The notes under the pieces: generated by a model
The model's database searches: none
What the model saw: the letters and a program-made list of their open reading frames with translations, nothing else
What the model was told of the DNA's origin: nothing
Made by a program: the position numbers and the translations under genes
In this document: one piece after another, positions 43,616-52,410 of the stretch
How the letters are laid out: the number at the start of each line of letters is the position of its first letter
Position numbering within the stretch: the first letter of the stretch is position 1
NCBI RefSeq assembly: GCF_040546275.1
Contig: NZ_JBEPNO010000019.1
Location: forward strand, 1-64,000
DNA: 64,000 bases
Source of the DNA: Nakamurella sp040546275
GTDB lineage: Bacteria > Actinomycetota > Actinomycetes > Mycobacteriales > Nakamurellaceae
Reading direction: 5' to 3'

Positions 43616-45271
43616 TCAGACCTCGGCCGACATCTCGCCGAGCGGTCGGGTGGCCAGGTCCTCGCGGATCACGGCCTTGCGGATCTTCCCGCTGGCCGTG
43701 CGCGGCAGAGCGTCGACGAACTGCACTCCGATCGGACACTTGAAGTGCGCCAGCCGCTCTCGTGCCCAGTCGATGATCTCCCGCTCGCTGGGTTCGGTAC
43801 CCGGCTTGGCCACCACCACGGCGTAGGGCGACTCGCCCCAGCGCTCCGAGGAGACCCCGACGACAGCGATCTCGGCAATGGCGGGGTGCCCGGACAGCAC
43901 ACTCTCGACCTCGGCCGGATAGACGTTCTCCGCGCCGGAGACGATCATGTCCTTGACCCGGTCGTGCAGGAACAGATAGCCGTCCTCGTCGACCGAGCCC
44001 CCGTCGCCGGTACGGAGCCATCCGCCGGGCAGCAGCGTCGCGCTGTTCGCGTCGGGCCGCCGCCAGTACCCCTTCATCACCAGGTCCCCGCCGATCAGCA
44101 CCTCGCCGCGTTGGCCGATCGGCAGTTCCTCCGAGGTGGCCGGATCGACGATCTTCACCGTGCTGCCCTTCAGGGGCCGTCCCACCGACTGCAGGCGCTT
44201 CTCCAGACCGGGTGCCGGATGGTGATCCTCCGGGGTGAGAATGGTGATTCCGCCAGTGGATTCGGTCAGTCCGTAGCTCTGCACGAACGAGCACCCGAAG
44301 ATCTCCGTGGCCCGGATCAGCACCGGCACCGGAATCGGGGCAGCGCCGTAGATCAGGTATTTCAACGCAGAGAAGTCGGCGTCGGCGACACCGGGAACGT
44401 TGATCAGCACCTGCAGGACGGCTGGGACAACGACCGCGTGCGAGACCTGTTGCCGCCGCCACAGTTCGATCAGTCCGGGGAGGGAGGCGGCGCTCTCCAA
44501 CAGCAGCGCCGAGCCGTTCAGGGTCGCCACCAGGGCCAGGCCGATGCCGGCGATGTGGAAGAACGGAATCGGCGCGGTCGCGACCGAGGTGTTGTCGAGC
44601 CGGATGATCGTCTGCAGGGGGGACAGCGCGATGCCGATGTTGCGGCCGGTGAGCTCGATGCCCTTGGCCGGGCCGGTCGTTCCGGAGGTGTAGAAGATGA
44701 CCGCTGTGTCGTCGACGTCCTGTTGCGCGCCCGGATCGGTGTCCGCAGCGTCCGTCAGCCACTCGTCCCAGGCGGCGGCCCCGTTTTCGCTACCCGCTGC
44801 GCCGACGGTGACAGCTCGGAGCAGCCCGGTGATGGTCACCGCCACCGGGACGTGCTGCTCGTCGCCGGCACCGATCACGATGACGGCCGGCTCCGCGTCC
44901 TGCAGGATCTGGGCCACCTCGGGTGGGGCCAGCCGATTGTTGAGGGCCGTCGGGATCGCGCCCATCTTGGCCGCGCCGTAGAGCACCGCGAGGAAGGCGG
45001 GTGAGTTGGCCCCGATGAAGGCGACCCGGTCGCCGGCCCTGACCCCGTCACGCAGGAGGGCGTTCGCCACCCGGTTCGCGAGGCGGTCCAACTCGGCGAA
45101 GCTGGTGACCCGGTCCGCCTCGATGATGGCCGGAGCCGTCGGCGTTGCCACTGCGTTCGCCCGCAGGATGTCGGCAATGCGGACGACCGGACGGCCATCA
45201 GGGAGGAGGGCGGTAGCGCCGTGCTCACCCGGGTCGAGGGTGGCGGCGCCGACTGGACTCGTCGCTGTCAT
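43616..45271 (-). CDS. AMP-forming acyl-CoA ligase
   Basis: This 551-residue ANL enzyme activates a carboxylic acid with ATP and CoA. The P-loop is VIFYTSGTTGPAKGIELT, the adenine motif is SYGLTESTGG, the hinge is GWLRTGDGGSVDEDGYLFLHDR and the C-terminal Lys lies in PRTASGKIRKAVI. Substrate is unknown; a medium-chain fatty or aryl acid is likely. I chose ATG 45271, with GGGAGG upstream, not the earlier in-frame start at 45352. It stands alone. Confidence 0.9.
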   Translation of the reverse strand: MTATSPVGAATLDPGEHGATALLPDGRPVVRIADILRANAVATPTAPAIIEADRVTSFAELDRLANRVANALLRDGVRAGDRVAFIGANSPAFLAVLYGAAKMGAIPTALNNRLAPPEVAQILQDAEPAVIVIGAGDEQHVPVAVTITGLLRAVTVGAAGSENGAAAWDEWLTDAADTDPGAQQDVDDTAVIFYTSGTTGPAKGIELTGRNIGIALSPLQTIIRLDNTSVATAPIPFFHIAGIGLALVATLNGSALLLESAASLPGLIELWRRQQVSHAVVVPAVLQVLINVPGVADADFSALKYLIYGAAPIPVPVLIRATEIFGCSFVQSYGLTESTGGITILTPEDHHPAPGLEKRLQSVGRPLKGSTVKIVDPATSEELPIGQRGEVLIGGDLVMKGYWRRPDANSATLLPGGWLRTGDGGSVDEDGYLFLHDRVKDMIVSGAENVYPAEVESVLSGHPAIAEIAVVGVSSERWGESPYAVVVAKPGTEPSEREIIDWARERLAHFKCPIGVQFVDALPRTASGKIRKAVIREDLATRPLGEMSAEV

Positions 45272-45430
45272 AGCGGCGTCCTTTCCTCCCGGGAAGAACC
45301 GGCAGCGTCGCTGCGGGCCCCCAGCCTGACACGCGTGTTTCCGCCCCCGCAACGGGCGGCATGCAGACTGCGTGAAATTCGCTGCGCCGGCCTACGTGTC
45401 GCTGTCTGTTCGCGGGGCCGGGTGCGGGGT

Positions 45431-45459
45431 CGGTAGCCGTCTTACAGGCCTGGCTACCG
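45431..45459 (-). terminator. Short hairpin at a gene end
   Basis: Arms CGGTAGCC (45431-45438) and GGCTACCG (45452-45459) flank a 13-base loop. The hairpin overlaps the stop codon of the minus-strand gene at 45454. It is followed by G/C-rich sequence, so termination is only a possibility. Confidence 0.4.
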
Positions 45460-45867
45460 GGCGGCGCGCATCCGGTTGTTACGGGGCAGGTGTTCGAGCT
45501 CGGCCAGACCGAGCGCTTCCATCAGGGGGGGCAGGTACATGCCGAAGCGGCCGCAGTAACCCTTGCGGAGGCCATACCAGCCGCCCACCGGATTCGACTC
45601 CGATCGGCCCCAGGCCTCGACGGTGCCGTCCTTGGCCGGCTTGTTCTCGTCCGCGCTGCCGAGCGGGATCCAGTCGCCCGCTTCTGTCAGCATGGCGGCC
45701 AGGTCGTCGAGGCTACGCAGGTCGTAGTAGAGGGTGGTGGACCCGACGACGCAGACGAGGCGGGGCGGATCGTTCGCCTCGTCCCGGTACATCGTGTACT
45801 CACCGGTGCCGGGCGGCGTGCGGAGCTGCCACGGATCGTCCTTGGTACCACTGCCGATCGGCGTCAT
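45454..45867 (-). CDS. Conserved actinobacterial-type hypothetical protein
   Basis: This 137-residue soluble protein begins MTPIGSGTKDDPWQLRTPPG and continues EYTMYRDEANDPPRLVCVVG. I recall similar GTKDDPW...TPPG...YTMYRD proteins in Actinobacteria with no known function, but cannot name a family safely. The ATG at 45867 has GGAGG upstream. The C-terminus is PRNNRMRAAR. It is divergent from the next plus-strand gene. Confidence 0.75.
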   Translation of the reverse strand: MTPIGSGTKDDPWQLRTPPGTGEYTMYRDEANDPPRLVCVVGSTTLYYDLRSLDDLAAMLTEAGDWIPLGSADENKPAKDGTVEAWGRSESNPVGGWYGLRKGYCGRFGMYLPPLMEALGLAELEHLPRNNRMRAAR

Positions 45868-46009
45868 CTTCGATCCTCCGTGCTTGGCGGGGCCGTGTCG
45901 CAGCAATCGTGGCCCCACATCGGTGCTGGCACAAGCAGCGCAGGCTGGGTGGCTCTGGACGAACGAGCGTCCCGAGTACCGTTGCCTCTGTGGAGACGGG
46001 AGGTCGCCC

Positions 46010-46438
46010 ATGCTGGAGGTCATCTTCGACGCGGGTTTCGACCCCCTGCTGCCAGGTCGCGCAGGCGAGCGCTCACGGGCCCGCCGGGCCGCGAAGACCC
46101 TCGACGAATTCGAGCGTGCTGGCACCGTGACCTGCCCCGGCGCCATACGCACGCCGATGGCGATGACGAACGGGTACGTCACCCTGCGAGCGGACTCGAT
46201 CGTCTTCACCAAGGTGTCCGGCTCCAAGATGACCCACACCGACATCGACTGGACGGACCTCCTGTGCTTTTCGTCCGTGTCCAACAAGTTCAAGCACGAA
46301 CGCGACCTCAGCAAGTGGTGGACCCTGGTCCACCTGGTGTACCCCGCCCACGAGGCGGTGCTGGCCTGTGCGCCGAACGGCCGGACCGCCCTGCTCAAGG
46401 TCCTGGTCGATCGCGGGATCCGGCAGCTCGGGCCGTGA
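46010..46438 (+). CDS. Hypothetical protein
   Basis: This 142-residue protein is not recognised. It begins MLEVIFDAGFDPLLPGRAGE and has mid-protein segments GYVTLRADSIVFTKVSGSK and DLLCFSSVSNKFKHERDLSKWW. There is no signal peptide or membrane helix. ATG 46010 has GGGAGG 8 bases upstream, which supports it as a real gene. It converges with the DUF4262 gene, 25 bases apart. Confidence 0.6.
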   Translation: MLEVIFDAGFDPLLPGRAGERSRARRAAKTLDEFERAGTVTCPGAIRTPMAMTNGYVTLRADSIVFTKVSGSKMTHTDIDWTDLLCFSSVSNKFKHERDLSKWWTLVHLVYPAHEAVLACAPNGRTALLKVLVDRGIRQLGP

Positions 46439-46463
46439 CCGTCCGGTTCAGCTGCGCCGCAGG

Positions 46464-46970
46464 TCATTCGGGTGGCTGGTGCTCCTGGCAGTAGTGCCAC
46501 CGGTTCGGCAGTTGGCAGAACAGGGGCTGGGTCAGATCGTCGGGAATCGCTTGTTCCCAGGGGAAGTGACCCTCGCTGTCGGCCCAGATCGCCTGCAGTG
46601 CTTCAATTTGTCGGTTCTGGTAGACCGCTCCCGCCGTCAGCAGGACGTTGGCCGGGGACGCGATCGGTAGGAAGAAGAGGTTCAGCCCGGCGATCGTCAG
46701 GCGAACCTCGGGCACGAGTCGTAGCCCTCGCTTGATCCCGTTGCCCAGTTGGTTCAGCACTTGATAGGCCTCCTCGGTGGGGCGGCCGCTGATCAGGATC
46801 TCCGGCAGTCGGTGGCGGGTGAAGCCGATCGAGTAGGCGAATGCCGGGAAGACGCCTTCGTCGTCGACCGCGCCCTCGACGGCGGTGATCGACCAGCCGA
46901 AGCGGCTGATCTGGTCCCGGACGTTGGCCAGGCTTTGCTCCTCGGTCATTCCGTTGCAGATAGTGCACAT
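46464..46970 (-). CDS. DUF4262-type protein
   Basis: This 168-residue protein has the DUF4262 pattern: ISRFGWSITAVEGA, then PAFAYSIGFTRHRLPEILISGRP. It begins with Cys-containing MCTICNGM, a common lead-in for this family. Function is unknown. The start is followed upstream by GGGGGAC. Its 5' region holds a large inverted repeat (47113-47173). Confidence 0.85.
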   Translation of the reverse strand: MCTICNGMTEEQSLANVRDQISRFGWSITAVEGAVDDEGVFPAFAYSIGFTRHRLPEILISGRPTEEAYQVLNQLGNGIKRGLRLVPEVRLTIAGLNLFFLPIASPANVLLTAGAVYQNRQIEALQAIWADSEGHFPWEQAIPDDLTQPLFCQLPNRWHYCQEHQPPE

Positions 46971-47112
46971 GTGTCCCCCTGGAGTGGTTGGAAAGTGTGT
47001 CCGTCGGCGATTCCCGGCCGGTGCAGATGATGATGCACCGAGGCACCGACAGCCCCTGATCTGCGGATTCGCCGATTCCGGCTTCCTGAATCCCGGCGTG
47101 GCCGATCCGCGA

Positions 47113-47173
47113 TCGAGCGGGGACCATAAGTCTCACTCGTGTCCGAAATATCGGAATTATGATCCCCGCTCGA
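47113..47173. repeat. 61-bp inverted repeat, possible copy R6
   Basis: Arms TCGAGCGGGGACCATAA (47113-47129) and TTATGATCCCCGCTCGA (47157-47173) are 17 bp with one mismatch and span exactly 61 bp, like the R elements. The interior GTGTCCGAAAT recalls the GTCCCAAAAC of other copies but is shifted by five positions, and no third half-site follows. Membership is therefore tentative. It lies just past the end of the TetR gene. Confidence 0.5.
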
Positions 47174-47194
47174 CCGGTGACCGGCCGCCAACCC

Positions 47195-47230
47195 CAGCGG
47201 GACTCAGGCAAAAACCCAGCGGGACTCAGA
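47195..47230. repeat. Direct repeat at the TetR gene end
   Basis: CCCAGCGGGACTCAG occurs twice, from 47195 and from 47214, 19 bases apart. The second copy runs into the stop codon of the TetR gene. It is probably a small slippage duplication. Confidence 0.6.
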
Positions 47231-47765
47231 CGAAGGTGACGAGCCGGTCGAAGAGGGCGGCGAGGACGGCCGGGTCAACCGGGGGCAGGCCGGTCAGGGC
47301 CGCGAAGTAGAGGCCGAAGCCGACCAGTCGAATGTTCTCGGCCCGCACGGGGTCGATGACGGCGGCACGCATCGGCTCCTCCCAGGCTCGGAAGATATCC
47401 GCGAGCAGGGCGGCGGCCTCGGCGTCGAACTCCCCGGTCTCCGCGTTCTGGCCAGTGCGGACGGCCGCGATCAGCGAGGTGAAGAAGCCGGCCTCGTCGT
47501 CCTCGGTGGGTTCGGAGTATTCGAGAAAGCCACGGGCCGCCCCGGACCGGGTGACGGCGTCGGACATCTCGGCGGTCACCGAGTCCCGCACGGAGCCCAG
47601 CAGCCCGAGGTACATCGCGGACTTGGATGGGAAGTGGTAGAGCAGTCCGCCTTTCGAGACACCGGCTTCGGCGGCCACGGCCTCGAGGGTGACCGAGCTG
47701 TTGCCGCTGCGCGCCAGGATGTCGCGAAGGGCCCGCAGAATTCGCTCGCGGGTGTCGGTGGCCAT
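47226..47765 (-). CDS. TetR-family regulator
   Basis: This 179-residue protein has the TetR HTH (SVTLEAVAAEAGVSKGGLLYHFPSKSAMYLGLL) and a TetR_C-like ligand domain. It is divergent from an MFS transporter gene and most likely represses it. I chose ATG 47765 (MATDTRERIL), because the longer reading would run through the operator between the two genes. Confidence 0.9.
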   Translation of the reverse strand: MATDTRERILRALRDILARSGNSSVTLEAVAAEAGVSKGGLLYHFPSKSAMYLGLLGSVRDSVTAEMSDAVTRSGAARGFLEYSEPTEDDEAGFFTSLIAAVRTGQNAETGEFDAEAAALLADIFRAWEEPMRAAVIDPVRAENIRLVGFGLYFAALTGLPPVDPAVLAALFDRLVTFV

Positions 47766-47770
47766 CAGAT

Positions 47771-47800
47771 AGACTGTACCGGCTGGACGGTAAACAGTCT
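47771..47800. promoter_or_regulatory. TetR operator between tetR and MFS genes
   Basis: Nested inverted repeats are visible: outer AGACTGT (47771-47777) with ACAGTCT (47794-47800), and inner TACCG (47777-47781) with CGGTA (47788-47792). It starts 5 bases upstream of the regulator start, so it fits autoregulation plus control of the transporter. Confidence 0.7.
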
Positions 47801-47858
47801 GTTTTGGCATTGTCAGGTTCGTGTCACCGGCGCGGACCCAGTGAGGGAGTGATCTTCA

Positions 47859-49148
47859 GTGTTCGGCCCGTACATCCAGGTCTTGCGGCGCCCCGGCGCT
47901 GCCCGCTTCTCCGCGGCCGGGATGCTCGCACGTATGCAGATGTCCATGGCCGGCCTCGGTGCCGTCATGTTGCTGTCCGCCGAACGCGGCTCGTTCGCGG
48001 TGGCCGGCACCGTCTCCTCCATCTATGCACTGTCCGGCGCTGCGATCAGTCCGCAGATCTCGCGGCTGATCGACATCCGCGGGCAGCGTTCCGTGGTCCC
48101 CAAACAACTGTTCCTGCACGTCCCGGCCATCGCTGCGATCGTATTCGTCGCCGTGGCGACCGAGCTGACGTGGCCGATCTTCGTCCTCGCGTTCGTCGCG
48201 GGCGCCTCCCAGCCGATCATCGGTCCGCTGGTGCGGACCCGCTGGTCGACCATGTTGAAGGGCGACCCGGCACTCCGGACGGCGTTCGCCTGGGAGTCGC
48301 TGATCGACGAGGCCGTCTTCATCATCGGTCCGCCGCTGGCGACTGTGCTTGCGCTGCAGCTGTTCCCGGCTGCTGCGCTGATCCTGGCCACCTCCCTGCT
48401 GATCATCGGTACCCTGCTGCTACTGACCCAGCACAGCACGGAACCGATTCCGTCCGGCCGCTCGATGGCCCGCGGCGGCCGCCCGGCCATCCTGCTGCCC
48501 GGGGTCGCCGGCGTGACGGCGATCTTCGCCCTGATGGGCGGCATCTTCGGCGCCTTCGAGGTGACGACCGTGGCCTTTGCAAAGGAGGCCGGACACTCCG
48601 GCATCGCCGGTCTGCTGCTCGCGCTGTACGCGTTCGGCTCGCTGCTCGCCGGTCTGATCTTCGGCGTGGCCAAGATCAAGGCGTCGTTGCTGCGTCAGTT
48701 CGGCTTCTCGATCGCGGTGCTGGCCGTCGTCACCCTGCCGATGCCGTTCCTGCCGAACGTGTGGTTCGTCGGTGCCGGTCTGATGCTGGCCGGCGTCGCG
48801 TGCTCACCTGCCCTGATTTCGGGCATGAGCCTGATCGAGCGAATCGTGCCGGCGCACCGTCTCACCGAGACGATGTCCTGGACCGGCTCCGGGATGGCGG
48901 TCGGTATCGCAATGGCCACCCCACTGGCCGGGATCGTCATCGACAACAGCGGTGCGTCCGACGCCTACTGGGTGACGTCGGGCTGCGCGGTCGGTGCCTT
49001 CGTCGTGTCGCTCCTGGTGCTCCGCTCGCTCCGCCGCTCGATCGCCGGTGTCACGCAACTCGAAGCCGACGAGGCGGCGGGCCAGAGTGTCATCAGCGAG
49101 TTGATGCCGGCCATGGTCACGCCCGCCCGCGAGTTGCTGACCAAGTAG
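47859..49148 (+). CDS. Major facilitator superfamily transporter
   Basis: This 429-residue protein has about twelve hydrophobic segments. It resembles the small MFS_1 exporters common in Actinobacteria (MFGPYIQVLRRPGAARFSAAG). Its divergent TetR neighbour and shared operator suggest drug- or metabolite-induced efflux; the substrate is unknown. It converges with the PHP gene, 5 bases apart. Confidence 0.87.
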   Translation: MFGPYIQVLRRPGAARFSAAGMLARMQMSMAGLGAVMLLSAERGSFAVAGTVSSIYALSGAAISPQISRLIDIRGQRSVVPKQLFLHVPAIAAIVFVAVATELTWPIFVLAFVAGASQPIIGPLVRTRWSTMLKGDPALRTAFAWESLIDEAVFIIGPPLATVLALQLFPAAALILATSLLIIGTLLLLTQHSTEPIPSGRSMARGGRPAILLPGVAGVTAIFALMGGIFGAFEVTTVAFAKEAGHSGIAGLLLALYAFGSLLAGLIFGVAKIKASLLRQFGFSIAVLAVVTLPMPFLPNVWFVGAGLMLAGVACSPALISGMSLIERIVPAHRLTETMSWTGSGMAVGIAMATPLAGIVIDNSGASDAYWVTSGCAVGAFVVSLLVLRSLRRSIAGVTQLEADEAAGQSVISELMPAMVTPARELLTK

Positions 49149-49153
49149 CAGGC

Positions 49154-50191
49154 TCACCCGTCGCGGTGGGTGCTGGCCCAGGCGAGGAGGCGCTCGAGCG
49201 GCCAGGTGTTGACGATCCGGTCCACCGGAACGCCCACCTCCGCCGCTCGGGTACACCCCAGCATCTGCCAGTCCAGCTGGCCCGGCGCGTGCGCATCGGT
49301 GTCGATGCTGAACAGGCAGCCGGCCCGCAGTGCCATGTCGATGAGCCGCTTCGGTGGATCGAGACGTTCCGGCCGGGAATTGATCTCGACCGCGACACCG
49401 TGCTCGGCGCAGCCGTCGAAGACCATCTGGGCATCGAACGTGCTCTCCGGACGGGACGTCGGCCGCCCCCTGCTCGGACCCGCCGCCACCATCCGGCCGG
49501 TGCAGTGCCCCAGCACATTCGTATGCGGGTTGCGGACGGCGGCGAGCATCCTGGCCGTCATCTCGCGTGAGCCGGAACGCAGTTTCGAATGCACGGACGC
49601 CACGACGACGTCGAGCCTGCCCAGCATCTCGTCGGTCTGGTCAAGGGTGCCGTCCTCGTTGATGTCGCACTCGATCCCGGACAGCAGGGTGAAGTCCGGT
49701 AGGGCGCCGTTGATGGCGGCGACGACCCCGAGTTGCTTCTCCAGCCGCTCCGCGGTGAGGCCGTTGGCGACCGTCAGGCGGGGGGAATGGTCGGTGAGCA
49801 CCATGTACTCGTGCCCGATCTCCATGCCCGTGACGGCCATCTCCTGGATCGGACTGCCGCCGTCACTCCACTCGCTGTGCGTGTGCAGATCACCGCGGAG
49901 GGCCGCGCGCAGGTCCTCGCCGCCGACCGCGAGCGGCCCGACGTCCTTCTCCAGATCGGCGAGGTAGTCGGGGACGACACCGGTCAATGCCTGCTCGGCC
50001 ACCGTTCCGGTCTTCGGCCCGATGCCGGTCAGATTGGTCAGAGTGCCTGCTGCCGAGCGCTTCTCGAGATCTCCCTCGGGCAGTTTCGCCAAGGCGGTGG
50101 CCGCGGTGCGGAAGGCTTTCACCCGGTACGTCGGCGCCTGTCCGCGCTCGAGCAGAAATGCGATGCGCCGCAGCGCCGCGACCGGGTCCAT
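49154..50191 (-). CDS. PHP-domain phosphoesterase with helix-hairpin-helix N-terminus
   Basis: This 345-residue protein resembles the C-terminal half of family X DNA polymerases but without a polymerase domain. Residues 1-90 contain an HhH-like LTNLTGIGPKTG. The PHP metal site is complete: GDLHTHSEWSDG, VLTDHSP, LLSGIECDIN, VVASVHSKL, VLGHCTGR and SIDTDAHAPG. A histidinol phosphatase-like or DNA 3'-end processing activity is possible. Confidence 0.85.
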   Translation of the reverse strand: MDPVAALRRIAFLLERGQAPTYRVKAFRTAATALAKLPEGDLEKRSAAGTLTNLTGIGPKTGTVAEQALTGVVPDYLADLEKDVGPLAVGGEDLRAALRGDLHTHSEWSDGGSPIQEMAVTGMEIGHEYMVLTDHSPRLTVANGLTAERLEKQLGVVAAINGALPDFTLLSGIECDINEDGTLDQTDEMLGRLDVVVASVHSKLRSGSREMTARMLAAVRNPHTNVLGHCTGRMVAAGPSRGRPTSRPESTFDAQMVFDGCAEHGVAVEINSRPERLDPPKRLIDMALRAGCLFSIDTDAHAPGQLDWQMLGCTRAAEVGVPVDRIVNTWPLERLLAWASTHRDG

Positions 50192-50276
50192 GGATCAGCA
50201 TCGTAGTCAGGCGGCGCAGTGCGTAGGTGAGTAACTTCGTGCGTCCGGCCGGCAGTGGGCCGACGTACCGTCGGAT

Positions 50277-51092
50277 ATGGATCAAGATCGAGGACTTTTC
50301 GGGCCGGACAGCGTGACCTGGCGGGTGCATTCGGATCCGACGTACGCCGTCGGTGGTCTGCGCGGGCTGCTGCTGCAGGCGCTGCACCCACTGGCCATGG
50401 CTGCGGTGGAGCAGAACGGCGGCTTCGATGCCGATCCGTGGGGGCGGCTGACCAGGACCTCGCAGTACATCGCCACCATCACCTTCGGGACCGAGGTCGA
50501 GGCACTGCGGGCCTCGGCGAGGGTTCGCGGGATCCATCGCAAATTGCGTGGCACGGACCCGTTCACCGGTGAGGAGTTCCGCCTCGACCGGCCCGATCTC
50601 CTGCTCTGGGTGCACTGTTGCGAGATCGACTCGTTGCTGTCCACCGCACTACGCGGCGGGTTGGAGCTCTCGGACGTCGAAGCCGATGCCTATGTCGCGG
50701 AGCAGATCCGGTCCGCCGAACTCGTCGGGCTGCCGGCCGCGTCCGTGCCGGCGACGCAGGCCGAGTTGGCGGAGTACTTCAGTGCCGTCCGGCCGGCGTT
50801 GAAGCTGACCAAGGCCGCCCGACGGGGCGCGAGGGGCATCTTCACCCCTCCGATGCCCGGCTGGGTTCGCCTCCTGACGCCGGCCCGTCCCGCGTGGGGT
50901 GGTCTGGCCGCGTTGTCGGTCGGATTGCTGCCGACCTGGGCCCGCCGGATGTACCGGCTTCCGGGGCTGGGCGTCACTGATCTGGCCTCCACCAGCGCGC
51001 TCCGGGCCCTGCGGACCACGGCGCTCGCAGTGCCGGAACGCTTCCGTGAGGGGCCGACCCTCAAGGAGGCTAAGGCGCGCCAGATCGCCTGA
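50277..51092 (+). CDS. DUF2236/MpaB-type oxygenase-like protein
   Basis: This 271-residue protein has the DUF2236 pattern VHSDPTYAVGGLRGLLLQALHPLAMAAV followed by DPWGRLTRTSQYIATITFGT, and a second conserved block LLWVHCCEIDSLL. The family includes the MpaB oxygenase and latex-clearing rubber oxygenases, which bind heme through conserved His. His residues are present here (ALHP, WVHC). Substrate is unknown. Confidence 0.85.
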   Translation: MDQDRGLFGPDSVTWRVHSDPTYAVGGLRGLLLQALHPLAMAAVEQNGGFDADPWGRLTRTSQYIATITFGTEVEALRASARVRGIHRKLRGTDPFTGEEFRLDRPDLLLWVHCCEIDSLLSTALRGGLELSDVEADAYVAEQIRSAELVGLPAASVPATQAELAEYFSAVRPALKLTKAARRGARGIFTPPMPGWVRLLTPARPAWGGLAALSVGLLPTWARRMYRLPGLGVTDLASTSALRALRTTALAVPERFREGPTLKEAKARQIA

Positions 51093-51136
51093 GATCGGCT
51101 GCCCTGCTCAAAGTTCTCGCGGGTCTGTGCGGGGGC

Positions 51137-52312
51137 TCATGCAGTCAGCTCCCGTTCGAGCGGCGTGCGGAATCGCGGGATGAAGCGAAGCGCTCCGAGC
51201 CAGTCCGTCAGGTCGGCGGCCCGCTGCTCGACCGCGTTCACGCCCGAAGCGCCGATGTCCTCGAGCAGCTCGAGGCGGATCTCGCCGTTCCGACGTTGCG
51301 CCCATCCGCCGACCACCCGCCCCTGCCAGAAGATGGTCGGACCGATGTTGCCCGTCCGGTCGAAGAGTCGCTCCCGGTGCTCGCCGAGGTACCAGCCGCG
51401 CTCGACCCAGCCCATCGGGGTCGGGTCGAGGGCCGGGAGCAGCGCGGCAGTCGGTTCCGGTTCGGCGGTCGGGTCGAGGTCGTCGGCCAGGGCAATGCCG
51501 GGTGTCCCGTCCAGATCGACCTCCACGGTGTTGATGTCCTTCAGGGCGGTGCGCGTCTGCCCGACGGTCCAGCCGGTCCACCAGACGAGGTCGGCAAGTG
51601 GAGCCGGTCCGAACCGTGCCAGCCACTGCTGCGCGAGAGTGACGCGGGCCTCGGCCGGATCGAGATCGCCGAGACCGCCGGGCATCCAGGCCGTTGCCGG
51701 CCACCACTCGTTCCGGTTGGACGTCCAGCCGCCCACGGGTGCGCCGCGGATGATCCTGCCCTGCAACGCCAGTATCGTCAGGACCCGGCTGGTGACCTTC
51801 TGCGGTGCGGCATAAGCCTTGTCCGGGGCGAGATCCAGGATCGCATTGAGGCGGGGTTCGTCGGCCACCAGGTCGGTGGCGACAGCCCGGCCCCGTCTGG
51901 TCAGGGCGGCGACCGCCGACTCGCTCACTTCGTCGAGCCACCGCTCGACGTCGTCGGAGATCTCTGCCTGACGGAGCTCGGTGAGCAGTCGTTTGCACTG
52001 GGTCGCAGCAACTCCCAGTGCGGAGGACGCCTGCAGGACCGGGGCGAGGTCGGTGGCAGTGACGAACATGGTGCGCCGCATGGCCATCATCCGGACCAGG
52101 TGCTTCCGACCGTAGATGGCGTCGGCGATCTCGGTCTGGGATCCGGCTGTCATCCGTGCCCACGCCGACAGGTACACCGTGGCCGGGTCGGTGGCGTGCA
52201 GGGCCACGATCGCATCGGCGACGGCGGCGACGTCAGGGGAGCGGGTCGCCGCGGTCAGCAGGTGCCTGACCTGCAGACGGCGGCGTCGCTCGGCGGTGTC
52301 GATGGCGATCAT
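51137..52312 (-). CDS. Winged-helix DNA-binding protein, AlkZ-like (HTH_42)
   Basis: This 391-residue protein matches the HTH_42 family, which includes the AlkZ/YcaQ interstrand-crosslink DNA glycosylases. Features are AVADAIVALHATDPATVYLSAWARM near the N-terminus and DLVWWTGWTVGQTRTAL in the middle. I cannot see the catalytic Gln-x-Gln of AlkZ in the expected form (the segment is ALHATDP), so activity is uncertain. I chose ATG 52312 over a longer reading to 52342. Confidence 0.8.
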   Translation of the reverse strand: MIAIDTAERRRRLQVRHLLTAATRSPDVAAVADAIVALHATDPATVYLSAWARMTAGSQTEIADAIYGRKHLVRMMAMRRTMFVTATDLAPVLQASSALGVAATQCKRLLTELRQAEISDDVERWLDEVSESAVAALTRRGRAVATDLVADEPRLNAILDLAPDKAYAAPQKVTSRVLTILALQGRIIRGAPVGGWTSNRNEWWPATAWMPGGLGDLDPAEARVTLAQQWLARFGPAPLADLVWWTGWTVGQTRTALKDINTVEVDLDGTPGIALADDLDPTAEPEPTAALLPALDPTPMGWVERGWYLGEHRERLFDRTGNIGPTIFWQGRVVGGWAQRRNGEIRLELLEDIGASGVNAVEQRAADLTDWLGALRFIPRFRTPLERELTA

Positions 52313-52350
52313 CGGTCCATGATGGCTGACCCCGGTGTACAAACCCCGCT

Positions 52351-52394
52351 GCGTCCTGCACAGTGATCGCTATAGCGAACCCTGTGCAGGACGC
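52351..52394. repeat. 44-bp palindrome, family P copy 3
   Basis: Arms pair at 20 of 22 positions around CGCTATAGCG. Compared with copy 1, AAAG/CTTT has become ACAG/CTGT, which keeps pairing. Flanks AACCCCGCT and AAGCGACGGT are shared with copy 4. It lies 16 bases past the stop of the membrane protein gene. Confidence 0.85.
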
Positions 52395-52410
52395 AAGCGA
52401 CGGTGCTGGG

